Origin: Stenotrophomonas sp. BIO128-Bstrain
Lineage (GTDB): Bacteria; Pseudomonadota; Gammaproteobacteria; Xanthomonadales; Xanthomonadaceae
Reading direction: 5' to 3'
NCBI RefSeq assembly: GCF_030128875.1
Contig: NZ_CP124620.1
Location: 806,001 to 870,000, forward strand
Length of the DNA: 64,000 nt
The translations under genes and the position numbers were made by a program. Positions 20,247 to 29,815 of the stretch are shown piece by piece. The notes below the pieces were generated by a model. It was not told the DNA's origin and searched no databases. It saw only the letters and a program-made list of their open reading frames with translations. The stretch's first letter is position 1, and every line of letters begins with the position of its first letter.

Positions 20247-21074
20247 TCAGAACTTCGCGTCGAACTCGGCCGCGTAGCCCGTATTGACCAGCACCTTCTG
20301 CAGCGCATCGCTGATCTTCACATTGCCGGCAACGATCTGCTGGGTTTCCGGACCACGGCTGTCCATGCGGGCCGGCGTGGCGCCCTTGAAGTCGCATACG
20401 CGGCCACCGGCTTCGCGGACCAGCAGCACACCGGCGGCGATATCCCAGGCCTTCACGCCGGCCTCGAAATACGCGTCGGCACGGCCACAGGCCACGTAGG
20501 CCAGATCCAGCGCGGCCGAGCCCGTGCGCCGCACGTCTTCGGCCTGCACCAGCAGCGCGTCCACCGCCTTCAGCTGTGCACTCGTGCGCTGGCGCTCACG
20601 CGGGGCAAAACCGGTATGGATCATCGCGCCGCCCAGATCCTTGCGCTCGGCAATACGGATACGGCGGTCATTGAACACCGCGCCGGCACCCCGGCTGGCG
20701 GTGAACAGCTCATTGCGGAGCGGATCGAAGATCACCGCGTCGATCGGCTCACCGTTCTCGACCAGGGCGATGGAGACGCAGTAATGCGGGAAGCCGCGCA
20801 GGTAGTTGCTGGTGCCGTCCAGCGGATCGATGACCCACATGTAACGGTTGACCGACTGCACGCCACCTTCCTCACCCATGATCCCGTACTCGGGATAGGC
20901 GCGCTTGAGTTCCTTGACGATGACCTTTTCCGCATCTGCATCGACTTCACTGGCATAGTCCATGCGGCCCTTCTGCACGACGTTCAACGCCTCGAGCTTG
21001 TTGATGTTGCGCAACAGGACGTTGCCGGCGAGGCGGGCGGCCTTGACCATGACGGTGACGGCGGGTTTCTGCAT
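20247..21074 (-). CDS. suhB: Inositol-1-monophosphatase family protein SuhB
   Basis: 275 residues from ATG 21074. It belongs to the Mg-dependent, Li-sensitive phosphatase family: GEEGG (about residue 66), DPLDGTSNY (about 84-92, metal ligands) and WDIAAG (about 214). SuhB hydrolyses inositol monophosphate and in gammaproteobacteria also acts in rRNA transcription antitermination with Nus factors. It is divergent from trmJ, the arrangement found across gammaproteobacteria, with about 120 bases between start codons. Confidence 0.94.
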   Translation of the reverse strand: MQKPAVTVMVKAARLAGNVLLRNINKLEALNVVQKGRMDYASEVDADAEKVIVKELKRAYPEYGIMGEEGGVQSVNRYMWVIDPLDGTSNYLRGFPHYCVSIALVENGEPIDAVIFDPLRNELFTASRGAGAVFNDRRIRIAERKDLGGAMIHTGFAPRERQRTSAQLKAVDALLVQAEDVRRTGSAALDLAYVACGRADAYFEAGVKAWDIAAGVLLVREAGGRVCDFKGATPARMDSRGPETQQIVAGNVKISDALQKVLVNTGYAAEFDAKF

Positions 21075-21193
21075 GGCGAAAAGCTCCCGTAAAGGCAGAG
21101 TAGGGGTTTGGCGGGGGAAAAGAGCGGTCCCGGCGCAGAGGCCGGTCGCACAGTTTACCATTTGTCGCTGTCCTGCTCGCATTTGGCCCGTTC

Positions 21194-21967
21194 ATGTCCG
21201 TAGAAACCGCTCCCGCCCGCATCCGCTTCGTCCTGGTCGGCACCCAGCACCCCGGAAACATGGGGGCGGCCGCACGGGCCATGAAAACCATGGGGCTGGG
21301 CCGCCTGGTCATGGTCGCGCCCGAGAAACCGCTGGATGAGGAGGCCTTCCGCCGCTCGGCCGGCGCCGAGGATGTCCTGGGCGATGCCCCGGTGGTGGCG
21401 ACCCTGGCCGAGGCCGTGGCCGACTGCCGCTTCGTGTTGGGCTGTACCGCCCGCTCGCGCCGGGTCCAGCTGGAAGAACTGCTGCCGGCCGTGGCCGCCC
21501 AGCGCGTGCTGGCCAAGGCCGCCGAACCGGCCGAGGTGGCCTTCGTGTTCGGCCGCGAGCGCACCGGCCTGACCAACGAAGAGCTGCAGCTGTGCCATGC
21601 CGCCGTCCATATCCCGTCCAACCCTGAGTTCAGCTCCTTGAACCTGGCGGCCGCTGTCCAGGTCCTGGCCTACGAAGTGCGCATGGCGATCCTGGGCGCA
21701 GCCGATGCGCCGGTTGCCGCGCCGGCCGAGCCCGGCTTCGGCGAAGCCCCGGCCAGCCATGCGCAGGTCGAAGGCCTGTTCGGCCAGCTTGGCGACACCC
21801 TGGATGAAATCGACTTCCACAAGGGCCGTGCGCCTGAATCGGCGATGCGCAAGCTGCGCCGCCTGTTCCTGCGCACCGAACTGAGTGAACAGGAAGTGCG
21901 CCTGCTGCGCGGCATCCTGTCCGACGCACAGCGCATGGCGCGATTGGCGACCAACAAGCCTCTGTAA
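21194..21967 (+). CDS. trmJ: tRNA (cytidine/uridine-2'-O)-methyltransferase TrmJ
   Basis: 257 residues. A SPOUT-class methyltransferase that 2'-O-methylates position 32 of tRNAs. Visible motifs are RFVLVGTQHPGNMGAAARAM near the start, FVFGRERTGLTNEEL (about 117-131) and IPSNPEFSSLNLAAAVQVLAYE, forming the trefoil knot that binds S-adenosylmethionine. The C-terminal extension (LDEIDFHKGRAPESAMRKLRRLFLR) is typical of TrmJ and distinguishes it from TrmL. It is divergent from suhB. Confidence 0.94.
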   Translation: MSVETAPARIRFVLVGTQHPGNMGAAARAMKTMGLGRLVMVAPEKPLDEEAFRRSAGAEDVLGDAPVVATLAEAVADCRFVLGCTARSRRVQLEELLPAVAAQRVLAKAAEPAEVAFVFGRERTGLTNEELQLCHAAVHIPSNPEFSSLNLAAAVQVLAYEVRMAILGAADAPVAAPAEPGFGEAPASHAQVEGLFGQLGDTLDEIDFHKGRAPESAMRKLRRLFLRTELSEQEVRLLRGILSDAQRMARLATNKPL

Positions 21968-22022
21968 GCTGACGCAGTTCTCATTTTTTCGGGTAGTCTG
22001 TCTCGATTCCTTGGGGGGAGTG

Positions 22023-22952
22023 ATGGGCTTGTCGGGACTGCGAAGGCTGCTGCAGAGCGTACTGCTGTGTCTGGCCATCGCCGCGATGACCGGTCCGGCG
22101 TTTGCCGGACCCGCCCATGTCCTGGTGCTGGGACGGATCAGCGACGACCCGAGGTCACACTATGCGCAGCTGCAGCCCCTGCTCGATTACGTGATTCCGC
22201 GCCTGCACGACGTCGGCATCACCGAAGGCCGGATCCTGATGGCGCGTGATACCCAGCAGATGGGCAGCTACCTGCGCCGCGGCCGCGTGGACTGGGTGAC
22301 CGAGACCTCCGGCACCGCCGTCGCATTGGGGCTGCGCAGCGGTGCCAGGCCCTTGCTGCTGACCGAGCGCAGCGGCGTGCGCGAGTACCACACCGTGTTC
22401 TTCGTGCGCCGCGACAGCCCCATCCAGACGCTGGAAGCACTACGCGGGCATACCCTGGCCCTGCAGAACACGGCCTCCACCAGCGCCTACCTGGTGCCGG
22501 TAATGACCCTGTTGCAGCATGGCGAGACACCGGAGATTCTCTCCTCGCTGGGCGATGTCGCCGCCCCGGACACCGTCGGTTACGTCTTCGCGCGTTCGGA
22601 AGCGAACATCGCCACCTTCGTGCACAAGGGCCTGGTGGATGCCGGTGCGGTGAGCAGCGTGGACTGGTCGGATGGCAAGCGCATTCCGGCCAACTTCCTG
22701 CGTGATTTCCGGGTCATCCATCGCACCGAACCGTATCCGCGTGCGGTGGAGATGGTGCGCGAGGGGCTGGATCCGAAGGTGCGCGACCGGCTGCAGCAGG
22801 TGCTGCTGGATGCCGCATCCGATCCCCAGGCGCAGCCGGCATTGAAGACATTTTTTGGTACTTCCGGGTTCCACCGGGTGGATGCGCAGATGCAGCACCG
22901 GCTGGATGAATTGAAACAAGGCTTGACGCGCGTGCGGATGGAAGTGGAATGA
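22023..22952 (+). CDS. PhnD-like periplasmic substrate-binding protein
   Basis: 309 residues from ATG 22023, preceded by GGGGGGAG. A signal peptide (LLCLAIAAMTGPAFAG) leads into a phosphate/phosphite/phosphonate-type binding protein fold: LVLGRISDDPRSHYAQLQPL, DWVTETSGTAVAL, YHTVFFVRRDSPIQTLEAL and GLDPKVRDRLQQVLLDA are typical PhnD-family positions. No permease or ATPase gene is near. Instead the stop overlaps the start of a GGDEF/EAL gene by four bases (ATGA), so the protein is more likely the periplasmic sensor partner of a c-di-GMP enzyme than a transporter component. The ligand is unknown. Confidence 0.87.
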   Translation: MGLSGLRRLLQSVLLCLAIAAMTGPAFAGPAHVLVLGRISDDPRSHYAQLQPLLDYVIPRLHDVGITEGRILMARDTQQMGSYLRRGRVDWVTETSGTAVALGLRSGARPLLLTERSGVREYHTVFFVRRDSPIQTLEALRGHTLALQNTASTSAYLVPVMTLLQHGETPEILSSLGDVAAPDTVGYVFARSEANIATFVHKGLVDAGAVSSVDWSDGKRIPANFLRDFRVIHRTEPYPRAVEMVREGLDPKVRDRLQQVLLDAASDPQAQPALKTFFGTSGFHRVDAQMQHRLDELKQGLTRVRMEVE

Positions 22953-25075
22953 GTCGCTTGGGTTCGGGAATGCAGGCCCGCTTCGTGCTGGCGATGGGCG
23001 GCGCGATGCTGGTCGTGGTGGCGATCGTGGCCGTGGTGCTGGGGCGCCAGGCGACGATGCAGGACGAGGTGCAGCATCTCAGCGGCACGGTCATCCATGA
23101 CCTGTTCGACCGCAGTGTGCGCAGCCGTGGTGAAGCACTGGCCCGCGAGTTGTCCGATGCGCTGGCCAACCCGCTGTACTACAACGACCTGGAGCAGGTC
23201 GGGGCGCTGGTGCGCAACACCTCGCGGCAGCAGGTGGTGCGCTATGTGCTGGTGTTCGACGAGAACGGCAGGCTGATCCACGACGGCACGGTGGACGTGC
23301 TGGAGTTCGGCCAGCCGATGACCGACCCGCTCGCCGCCGGTGCCGCCGGCGCGCGCGAGCTGGTGGTCCAGCAGTCGCCCAAGGTGCTCGACAACGCGAT
23401 GCCGATCATGATCGGCAACCAGCGGATCGGCGGGGTGCGCGTGGGCATGGCGCTGGACGATGTGCAGGCCATGGAGCAGCAGGCCAACCAGACCCTGGGC
23501 GACCGCCTGCAGCAGGTCGGCAAGCGCCACCTGGGCTGGCTGCTGCTGATGCTCGGGCTGCTGGTCGGGATTGGTGCGGTGGTGATCATCTACGTGCAGC
23601 GCACCCTGGTGACGCCGATCCGCTGGCTGGCCGGGGCGGCGCGCCAGATCGAGGCCGGTGACTACACCCTGCAGATGCCGGAGATCCGGCGCCAGGATGA
23701 AGTCGGTGAGCTGATGCGTGCATTCGGTCGGATGAGCCAGGCGATCGCCCGGCACGACCGCGAAGTGCGGCACATGGCCTATACCGATGCCCTGACCGGG
23801 CTGACCAACCGGCTGGCATTCCGCGAGGCGCTGGACCACCGGCTGATGGCCGCGCGGGCCTCCGGCCACCGGCTGGGCCTGCTGTTCGCGGACATGGACG
23901 ACTTCAAGCGCGTCAACGACACGCTCGGCCACGAGGCCGGCGACGAGGCGCTGCTGCAGTTCGCCCAGCGCATCAGCGCGGCGGTGGCCCAGGCCGGTGG
24001 GGACGAGGCGCTGTTGGCGCGCTTTGGCGGCGATGAATTCGTGATCCTGATCGGGGAGGGCGATGTCGCTGCCGGGGCCCGCGAACTGGCCGAGATCCTG
24101 GTGCGCGAACTGGGCAAGCCGCTGGTGGTGCAGGGCCGGGAGCTGTTCCTGGGCTCCTCGATCGGCGTGACCCTGTTCCCCGATGACGCTGCCGACGCCA
24201 CCACGCTGCTCAAGAACGGCGACATCGCGATGTACCAGGCCAAGATGGCCGGCAAGAACTGCTACCGCTACTACAGCCGGGCGATGGACCATGCGGTCGA
24301 GCGCCGCGTGCACATGGAGCAGGAGCTGCGCGGTGCCTGGGAGCGGGGCGAGCTGCGGCTGGCCTACCAGCCGATCTTCCGCACCCGCGACCGCCGCATG
24401 GTCGGCGTGGAAGTGCTGCTGCGCTGGCAGCACCCGACCCTGGGCACGATCCCGCCGTCGGTCTTCATCGAAGTGGCCGAGCAGAGCGGGCTGATCGAAG
24501 TGATCGGCCCCAAGGTGCTGCGCGCGGCCTGCACCGAGGCGGTGCAGTGGCCGGTCGGGGGCGATGGGGAAGGGCTGTTCGTTTCGGTCAACGTCTCCCC
24601 GCGGCAGTTGCGCGGCGGCGAACTGCCCACGCTGGTCGCCGACTGCCTGCGCGACACCGGCCTGCCGGCCTCGCGGCTGCACCTGGAGCTGACCGAAACG
24701 GCGGTGATCGGCGATGAAATGCTGGCCGCCGCCCTGCTGGACAAGCTGCACCGGACCGGCGTGAAGGTGTGGCTGGACGATTTCGGGACCGGTTTCTCCG
24801 GCCTGAGCCACCTGCGCCAGGTGCCGGTGGACGGGGTCAAGATCGACAAGAGTTTCGTGGCCGACATGCAGCGCGATGCGGACGACCTGGCCCTGACCAC
24901 GGCCATCATCGCCATGGCCCATGCCCTGGGGATCACCGTGGTGGCCGAGGGCATCGAGCAGGAAGTGCAGTTCGACCTGCTGGCCCAGCGCGGTTGCGAC
25001 CTGGCCCAGGGTTACTGGCTCAGCCATCCGGTCAGCGCGACCGATGTGGTGCAGCTGCTCGAATCGGGCAGCTGA
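22949..25075 (+). CDS. Membrane GGDEF/EAL cyclic-di-GMP signalling protein
   Basis: 708 residues. The N-terminal membrane segment (about 10-32) and a second one (about 190-213) enclose a periplasmic sensor region, followed by a HAMP-like linker (about 213-265). The GGDEF domain (about 275-435) keeps FADMDDFKRVNDTLGH and RFGGDEF, so diguanylate cyclase activity is possible. There is no RxxD inhibitory site just before it. The EAL domain (about 450-700) has EVLLRW in place of EALLRW, but keeps NVSPRQL, ELTET, DDFGTGFSGL, KIDKSFV and EGIE, so phosphodiesterase activity is also plausible. It is translationally coupled to the PhnD-like gene. Confidence 0.93.
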   Translation: MSRLGSGMQARFVLAMGGAMLVVVAIVAVVLGRQATMQDEVQHLSGTVIHDLFDRSVRSRGEALARELSDALANPLYYNDLEQVGALVRNTSRQQVVRYVLVFDENGRLIHDGTVDVLEFGQPMTDPLAAGAAGARELVVQQSPKVLDNAMPIMIGNQRIGGVRVGMALDDVQAMEQQANQTLGDRLQQVGKRHLGWLLLMLGLLVGIGAVVIIYVQRTLVTPIRWLAGAARQIEAGDYTLQMPEIRRQDEVGELMRAFGRMSQAIARHDREVRHMAYTDALTGLTNRLAFREALDHRLMAARASGHRLGLLFADMDDFKRVNDTLGHEAGDEALLQFAQRISAAVAQAGGDEALLARFGGDEFVILIGEGDVAAGARELAEILVRELGKPLVVQGRELFLGSSIGVTLFPDDAADATTLLKNGDIAMYQAKMAGKNCYRYYSRAMDHAVERRVHMEQELRGAWERGELRLAYQPIFRTRDRRMVGVEVLLRWQHPTLGTIPPSVFIEVAEQSGLIEVIGPKVLRAACTEAVQWPVGGDGEGLFVSVNVSPRQLRGGELPTLVADCLRDTGLPASRLHLELTETAVIGDEMLAAALLDKLHRTGVKVWLDDFGTGFSGLSHLRQVPVDGVKIDKSFVADMQRDADDLALTTAIIAMAHALGITVVAEGIEQEVQFDLLAQRGCDLAQGYWLSHPVSATDVVQLLESGS

Positions 25076-26104
25076 TCAGACCGGGCGCTTGCTGCTGTCG
25101 CCGGAGATCTCGCGGACCAGCTTGGGCACCAGGTAGCCGGACAGGCGCGCAGTGAGCTGCGCATGCAGGTCCTTGGCGGTGTCGTCGGCCACTTCGAAAT
25201 GGGCCACGCCCTCGACCCGGTCCACCTGGTAGAGGTAATAGGGCAGCACGCCGGCGGCGAAGCTGCGCTCGCTCAGTGCCTGCAGCGCCTGGATCGAATC
25301 GTTCACCCCGCGCAACAGCACCGCCTGGTTGAGCAGGGTGGCACCGGCCGCGCGCAGGCGCGCCATCGCGGCATCCACCGACGCATCGAACTCGTTGGCA
25401 TGGTTGGCATGGATCACGAACGCCACCGGCCACGGCAGCGAGGCGATCCACTGCACCAGTTCGTCATCCACGCGTTCGGGCAGGACTACCGGCAGGCGGC
25501 TGTGGATGCGCAGCCGGCGCAGGTGCGGAATCTGCTTCAGCGCCGCGGTCAGCTCGACCAGCTTGTGCGTGGCCAGCGACAGCGGATCGCCCCCGGACAG
25601 GATGACCTCATCGATGTCCGGGTCCTGGGCGATCGCGTCCACCGCATCACGCCAGCCCTCGCGGGCGGCGTTTTCGGTGCCGTAGTCGAAATGGCGGCGG
25701 AAGCAGTAGCGGCAATTGATCGCACAGCTGCCGGTGGTGACCAGCAGGGCACGGCCGCGGTACTTCTGGATGACCCCGGTGGCCTTCTTGGCCGCACCGT
25801 CGCCGACCGCATCCAGGCTGAAGCCGGGCACGACCTTCAGCTCGTCGGTGATCGGCAGGACCTGGCGCAGCAGGGGGTCATGGCGGTCGCCGTGGCGCAT
25901 CCGGGCCGCGAAGCCCTGCGGTACGCGCACCGCGAACTGGCCGGCCGCCTTATCCGAGACCCCCAGCGCCACCGGATCCAGCCCCAGCTGCCGCAGCAGC
26001 TCGCGCGGGTCGCGGATTGCCTCGCGCCACCGTTGCTGCCAGCGGACGGGGGCGGCCAGGGGCGTGGCGGAAAGCTGCATGGAATGGGGGCCTGCGGTTA
26101 TCAT
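25076..26104 (-). CDS. epmB: EF-P lysine 2,3-aminomutase EpmB
   Basis: 342 residues from ATG 26104; an ATG at 26080 is an alternative. It is a radical SAM enzyme with CAINCRYC (CxxxCxxC cluster motif, about 125-132) and ILSGGDPLS; a PLP-binding Lys lies near the C-terminus. EpmB converts lysine to (R)-beta-lysine, which EpmA attaches to Lys34 of elongation factor P. It is divergent from efp with about 100 bases between them, as in other gammaproteobacteria. Its stop abuts the GGDEF/EAL stop with no gap (TGATCA). epmA is not in this window. Confidence 0.94.
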   Translation of the reverse strand: MITAGPHSMQLSATPLAAPVRWQQRWREAIRDPRELLRQLGLDPVALGVSDKAAGQFAVRVPQGFAARMRHGDRHDPLLRQVLPITDELKVVPGFSLDAVGDGAAKKATGVIQKYRGRALLVTTGSCAINCRYCFRRHFDYGTENAAREGWRDAVDAIAQDPDIDEVILSGGDPLSLATHKLVELTAALKQIPHLRRLRIHSRLPVVLPERVDDELVQWIASLPWPVAFVIHANHANEFDASVDAAMARLRAAGATLLNQAVLLRGVNDSIQALQALSERSFAAGVLPYYLYQVDRVEGVAHFEVADDTAKDLHAQLTARLSGYLVPKLVREISGDSSKRPV

Positions 26105-26206
26105 GTGGGTCAGAAATATCGAGTCACCCCACCGGTGTCGGTGGGATTTCCCATTCTATCCGGCTCGCCGCGCCTGCGCGGCGTTTGCCCATTCAGGAGT
26201 TTCAGC

Positions 26207-26776
26207 ATGGCCACTGTTGGCATGAACGACGTCAAGAACGGGATGAAGATCCTGGTCAACAATGAACCAGCGGTCATCACCGAGACCGAATACGTCAAGC
26301 CGGGCAAGGGCCAGGCCTTCACCCGCATGAAGTACCGCTTCATCAAGTCCGGCCGCGTGGTCGAAATGACCATGAAGGCGACCGATGACGTGGAGAAGGC
26401 CGACGTCGTGGATACCAACATGGACTTCATGTACAGCGACGGCGAGTTCTGGCACTTCATGGACCCGGAATCCTTCGAGCAGGTCCAGGCCACCAAGGCC
26501 GGCATGGGCGGCGCGGAGAAGTGGCTGAAGGGCGAAGAGTCCTGCATCGTCACCCTCTGGAACGGCGAGCCGATCTTCGTCCAGCCGCCGAACTTCGTCG
26601 AGCTGAAGATCACCGAGACCGATCCGGGCGTCCGTGGCGACACCTCGGGCGGCGGCGGCAAGCCGGCCACCCTGGAAACCGGCGCGGTGGTCCGCGTGCC
26701 GCTGTTCGTCAACCAGGATGAAATCATCAAGGTCGACACCCGTTCGGGCGAATACTCCGCACGCGCCGGCAAGTAA
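26207..26776 (+). CDS. efp: Translation elongation factor P
   Basis: 189 residues with AGGAG seven bases before the ATG. EF-P relieves ribosome stalling at polyproline stretches. The KOW-like N-domain carries [11 protein letters not shown] with Lys34 at the tip, the residue modified by EpmA/EpmB. Two OB domains follow with the conserved [16 protein letters not shown] and C-terminal [11 protein letters not shown] short hairpin (26775-26793) follows the stop, then a cluster of REP sequences. Confidence 0.97.
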   Translation: MATVGMNDVKNGMKILVNNEPAVITETEYVKPGKGQAFTRMKYRFIKSGRVVEMTMKATDDVEKADVVDTNMDFMYSDGEFWHFMDPESFEQVQATKAGMGGAEKWLKGEESCIVTLWNGEPIFVQPPNFVELKITETDPGVRGDTSGGGGKPATLETGAVVRVPLFVNQDEIIKVDTRSGEYSARAGK

Positions 26777-26793
26777 TCCGGCAAAGCCGGATT
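26775..26793 (+). terminator. Hairpin after efp
   Basis: AATCCGGC-AAA-GCCGGATT, a perfect 8-bp stem overlapping the last bases of the efp stop region. It has no T-run, so it may act as an mRNA stabiliser or weak terminator. Confidence 0.5.
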
Positions 26794-26796
26794 ACG

Positions 26797-26970
26797 GTAG
26801 AGCCGACCGCTGGTCGGCTGCGGGACCGGCCAGTCACCGCACCGGGTAGAGCCGACCGTTGGTGGGCTGCAGTACCGACCGGCCACCGCACCGTGTAGAG
26901 CCGACCGTTGGTCGGCTGCGGTACCCACCGGTCACCGCACCCGGTAAAGCCGACCAACGGTCGGCTCTAC
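26797..26970. repeat. Cluster of four GTAG-type REP sequences (three direct, one inverted)
   Basis: Copies begin at 26797, 26846 and 26895 on the plus strand (GTAGAGCCGACCGNTGGTCGGC type) and an inverted copy ends at 26970. Spacers between copies are themselves similar (for example variants of CCGGYCASTCACCGCACC). The copy at 26846 has a mismatch in the stem (GGTGGGC). This 250-base gap between efp and mtaD holds no gene. Confidence 0.85.
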
Positions 26971-27029
26971 CCCCCAAGCGTCCCGGTCGCCCACGCCTTC
27001 GGGTCGTCCGCCCAGCACAGTGAGCACGC

Positions 27030-28373
27030 ATGACCGACACCGCCCGCATTCCCGAAGCCTGTGACCTGTTGATCGAAGCCGGTTACGTGGTCCCGATCGA
27101 ACCGCATGCGGTGGTGCTGGAAGACCATGCCGTGGCCGTGCGTGGCAGCGAGATCATCGCGATCCTGCCGCGGGCCGAGGCGCGTGCGCGTTTTGCCCCG
27201 AAGCAGACCGTCTCGCGCCCCGATGCGGCGCTGATGCCGGGCCTGGTCAACGCGCACACCCACAACCCGATGACCCTGCTGCGGGGCGTCGCTGACGACC
27301 TGCCGTTGATGGTCTGGTTGAAGCAGCACATCTGGCCGGTGGAAGCGGCGGTGATCGGACCGGAATTCGTGGCCGACGGCACCACCCTGGCCATCGCCGA
27401 GATGCTGCGCGGCGGCACCACCTGCGCCAACGAGAACTACTTCTTCTCCGACGTCCAGGCCGCCGTCTACAAGCAGCACGGGTTCCGTGCGCTGGTCGGC
27501 GCGGTGATCATCGATTTCCCGACTGCCTGGGCCAAGACCGACGACGAGTACTTCGCCAAGGCCGGCGAACTGCACGACCAGTGGCGCAACGATCCGCTGA
27601 TCGGCACCTCGTTCGCGCCGCATGCGCCGTATACCGTCAACGACGCCAATTTCGAGCGCGTGCGCATGCTGTCCGACCAGCTGGACATGCAGGTCCACCT
27701 GCACACGCATGAAACCGCGCAGGAAATCAGCGACTCGCTCAAGCTGCACGGCCAGCGCCCGCTGGCGCGCCTGGACCGGCTGGGCCTGGTCAACGACCGC
27801 CTGATCGCCGTGCACATGACCCAGCTGACCGAGGCCGAAATCCACCTGTGCGCCGAGCGCGGCGTGAGCGTGGTGCACTGCCCGGAATCCAACCTCAAGC
27901 TGGCCTCCGGCTTCTGCCCGGCGTGCGCGCTGCAGCGTGCGGGCGTGAACCTGGCGATCGGCACCGACGGCTGCGCCAGCAACAACGACCTGGACATGTT
28001 CAGCGAGAACCGCACTGCGGCGATCCTGGCCAAGGCCGTCGCCAATGACGCGACCGCGCTGGACGCGGCCACCACGCTGCGTGCGGCCACGCTGGGCGGC
28101 GCGCGCGCGCTGGGCTTCGGTGACCGCATCGGCTCGATCGAAGTCGGCAAGCAGGCCGATCTGGTCTGCGTGGACCTGTCCGCACTGGAAACCCAACCGC
28201 TGCACCATGTGCTCTCGCAGCTTGTGTATGCCGCCGGCCGCCATCAGGTCAGCGATGTCTGGATCGCCGGCCAGCCCAAGCTGGTCCAGCGCGAACTGGT
28301 CGGCATGGACACCGCGGCGATCGTCGCCAACGCGCGCCAGTGGCGCGAGCGTATCCGACACATCCGTGCTTGA
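27030..28373 (+). CDS. mtaD: 5-methylthioadenosine/S-adenosylhomocysteine deaminase (TRZ/ATZ family)
   Basis: 447 residues. An amidohydrolase with [13 protein letters not shown] (metal ligands HxH, about 73-85), HLHTHET (about 225), the His in AVHMTQL and the Asp in [15 protein letters not shown]. The family member in this genomic position deaminates methylthioadenosine or S-adenosylhomocysteine to the inosyl derivatives. ubiG follows after 16 bases; in pseudomonads the same mtaD-ubiG-phosphatase order is conserved. Exact substrate preference is inferred, not visible. Confidence 0.92.
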   Translation: MTDTARIPEACDLLIEAGYVVPIEPHAVVLEDHAVAVRGSEIIAILPRAEARARFAPKQTVSRPDAALMPGLVNAHTHNPMTLLRGVADDLPLMVWLKQHIWPVEAAVIGPEFVADGTTLAIAEMLRGGTTCANENYFFSDVQAAVYKQHGFRALVGAVIIDFPTAWAKTDDEYFAKAGELHDQWRNDPLIGTSFAPHAPYTVNDANFERVRMLSDQLDMQVHLHTHETAQEISDSLKLHGQRPLARLDRLGLVNDRLIAVHMTQLTEAEIHLCAERGVSVVHCPESNLKLASGFCPACALQRAGVNLAIGTDGCASNNDLDMFSENRTAAILAKAVANDATALDAATTLRAATLGGARALGFGDRIGSIEVGKQADLVCVDLSALETQPLHHVLSQLVYAAGRHQVSDVWIAGQPKLVQRELVGMDTAAIVANARQWRERIRHIRA

Positions 28374-28389
28374 TGCACCAAGGATCCCC

Positions 28390-29121
28390 ATGAACACCCC
28401 CCATGCGTCCACCAATTTCGATCAGGCCGAACTGGACAAGTTCGCCGCCCTCGCCAACCGCTGGTGGGACGTCGACGGCCCGCAGAAGCCGCTGCATGCC
28501 CTGAACCCGGTGCGCCTGCAGTACGTCGCCCGGCGCGTGACCCTGCGCGGCGCCCGCGTGCTGGATATCGGCTGCGGTGGCGGCCTGCTCAGCGAAGCGC
28601 TGGCCAAGGAAGGCGCGGACGTGACCGCGATCGACCTGGCCCCGGAGCTGGTCAAGGTCGCACGCCTGCACGGGTTGGAGACCGGCGTCACCGTCGACTA
28701 CCGCGTGCAGGCCGCTGAAGACCTGGCCGCCGAACAGCCGGGCAGCTTCGACGTGGTCACCTGTATGGAAATGCTCGAGCACGTGCCGGACCCGGGCGCG
28801 ATCATCGCCGCCTGCCACCGCCTGCTCAAGCCCGGCGGCCAGCTGTTCCTCTCCACCGTCAACCGCACCCCGGCCGCGTTCGCCGTGGCGATTGTCGGCG
28901 CCGAGTACGTGGCGCGGTTGCTGCCCAAAGGCACGCACCACTACCAGGATTTCATCAAGCCGGCCGAGCTGGGCAAGTGGCTGCGCGAGGCCGATTTCGA
29001 CCTGCGCGATGTCAGCGGCATGGCCTATGAGCCGTGGCGCAACCGTGCCCGCCTGAGCACGCGCACCGACATCAATTACCTGGCCCACGCGGTCAAGCCG
29101 GACGACGTCGCACGTGTCTGA
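28390..29121 (+). CDS. ubiG: Ubiquinone biosynthesis O-methyltransferase UbiG
   Basis: 243 residues. The class I SAM fold shows [20 protein letters not shown] (about 57-76), [15 protein letters not shown] and [14 protein letters not shown]. UbiG performs both O-methylations of the ubiquinone ring at the inner membrane. N-terminal [19 protein letters not shown] is a family signature. The stop overlaps the GTG start of the next gene by eight bases, indicating translational coupling. Confidence 0.95.
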   Translation: MNTPHASTNFDQAELDKFAALANRWWDVDGPQKPLHALNPVRLQYVARRVTLRGARVLDIGCGGGLLSEALAKEGADVTAIDLAPELVKVARLHGLETGVTVDYRVQAAEDLAAEQPGSFDVVTCMEMLEHVPDPGAIIAACHRLLKPGGQLFLSTVNRTPAAFAVAIVGAEYVARLLPKGTHHYQDFIKPAELGKWLREADFDLRDVSGMAYEPWRNRARLSTRTDINYLAHAVKPDDVARV

Positions 29122-29797
29122 GGCCGGTTTCCCGCCGGCGGTGCTGTTCGATCTGGACGGCACCCTGCTGGACAGCGCGCCGGACATGCTGGCCACCGCC
29201 AATGCGATGCTGGCCGCCCGCGGGCGCGCGCCGATCACCCTGGACGCGCTGCGCCCGGTGGTCTCCAAAGGCTCGCGTGCGATGGTCTCGGTGGCGTTCC
29301 CCGCGCTGGGGCAGGTCGAGCGCGATGCGCTGGTGCCGGAGTTCCTGGAGCGCTACGAAGGCCTGATCGGCCAGCACGCCGTGTTGTTCGACGGCATCGC
29401 CGGCATGCTCGAGGCGCTTGATGCGGCCGGCTGTGCCTGGGGCATCGTCACCAACAAGCCCGAATACCTGGCCCGGCTGATCGTGCCGCAGCTGGGCTGG
29501 GAACAGCGCTGCAAGGTGCTGATCGGCGGCGATACCCTGGCCCAGCGCAAGCCGCATCCGCTGCCGCTGCTGATCGCCGCCGAACGCATGGGCATCGCCC
29601 CGGGCACCTGTGTCTATGTGGGCGATGACGAGCGCGACATCGTCGCCGCCAACGCCGCCGGCATGGCCTCGGTCGCCGCGTTGTGGGGCTACCGGCTGGA
29701 CGCCGACGATCCGCTGGCGTGGGGTGCCGATACCCTCGTCGCACTGCCCGAACACCTGCAACATGCCAAGGCGTGGCCGCTTCCGCGCACGCTCTAG
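29114..29797 (+). CDS. HAD phosphatase, phosphoglycolate or MurNAc-6-phosphate phosphatase (Gph/MupP-like)
   Basis: 227 residues from a GTG start. A class IA HAD hydrolase: motif [15 protein letters not shown], motif II VTNKP, motif III Lys in QRKPHPLP and motif [11 protein letters not shown]. General annotation would be phosphoglycolate phosphatase. However, in Pseudomonas the HAD gene directly after ubiG is mupP, which dephosphorylates MurNAc-6-phosphate in cell-wall recycling, and the C-terminal features here (tyrosine-containing loop, [11 protein letters not shown]) resemble that group. The assignment is left open. Overlap with ubiG argues for one transcript. Confidence 0.85.
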   Translation: MSEAGFPPAVLFDLDGTLLDSAPDMLATANAMLAARGRAPITLDALRPVVSKGSRAMVSVAFPALGQVERDALVPEFLERYEGLIGQHAVLFDGIAGMLEALDAAGCAWGIVTNKPEYLARLIVPQLGWEQRCKVLIGGDTLAQRKPHPLPLLIAAERMGIAPGTCVYVGDDERDIVAANAAGMASVAALWGYRLDADDPLAWGADTLVALPEHLQHAKAWPLPRTL

Positions 29798-29815
29798 CCT
29801 TTCAAGGAATACATC

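Noticed and set aside
22580..25027. Minus-strand frame of 815 codons opposite the GGDEF/EAL gene
   Set aside because: His/Gln/Arg-rich antisense translation with no recognisable family; the plus strand has intact signalling motifs.
26777..27029. SAH riboswitch upstream of mtaD
   Set aside because: The gap is filled with REP palindromes; no riboswitch-like conserved core is visible.
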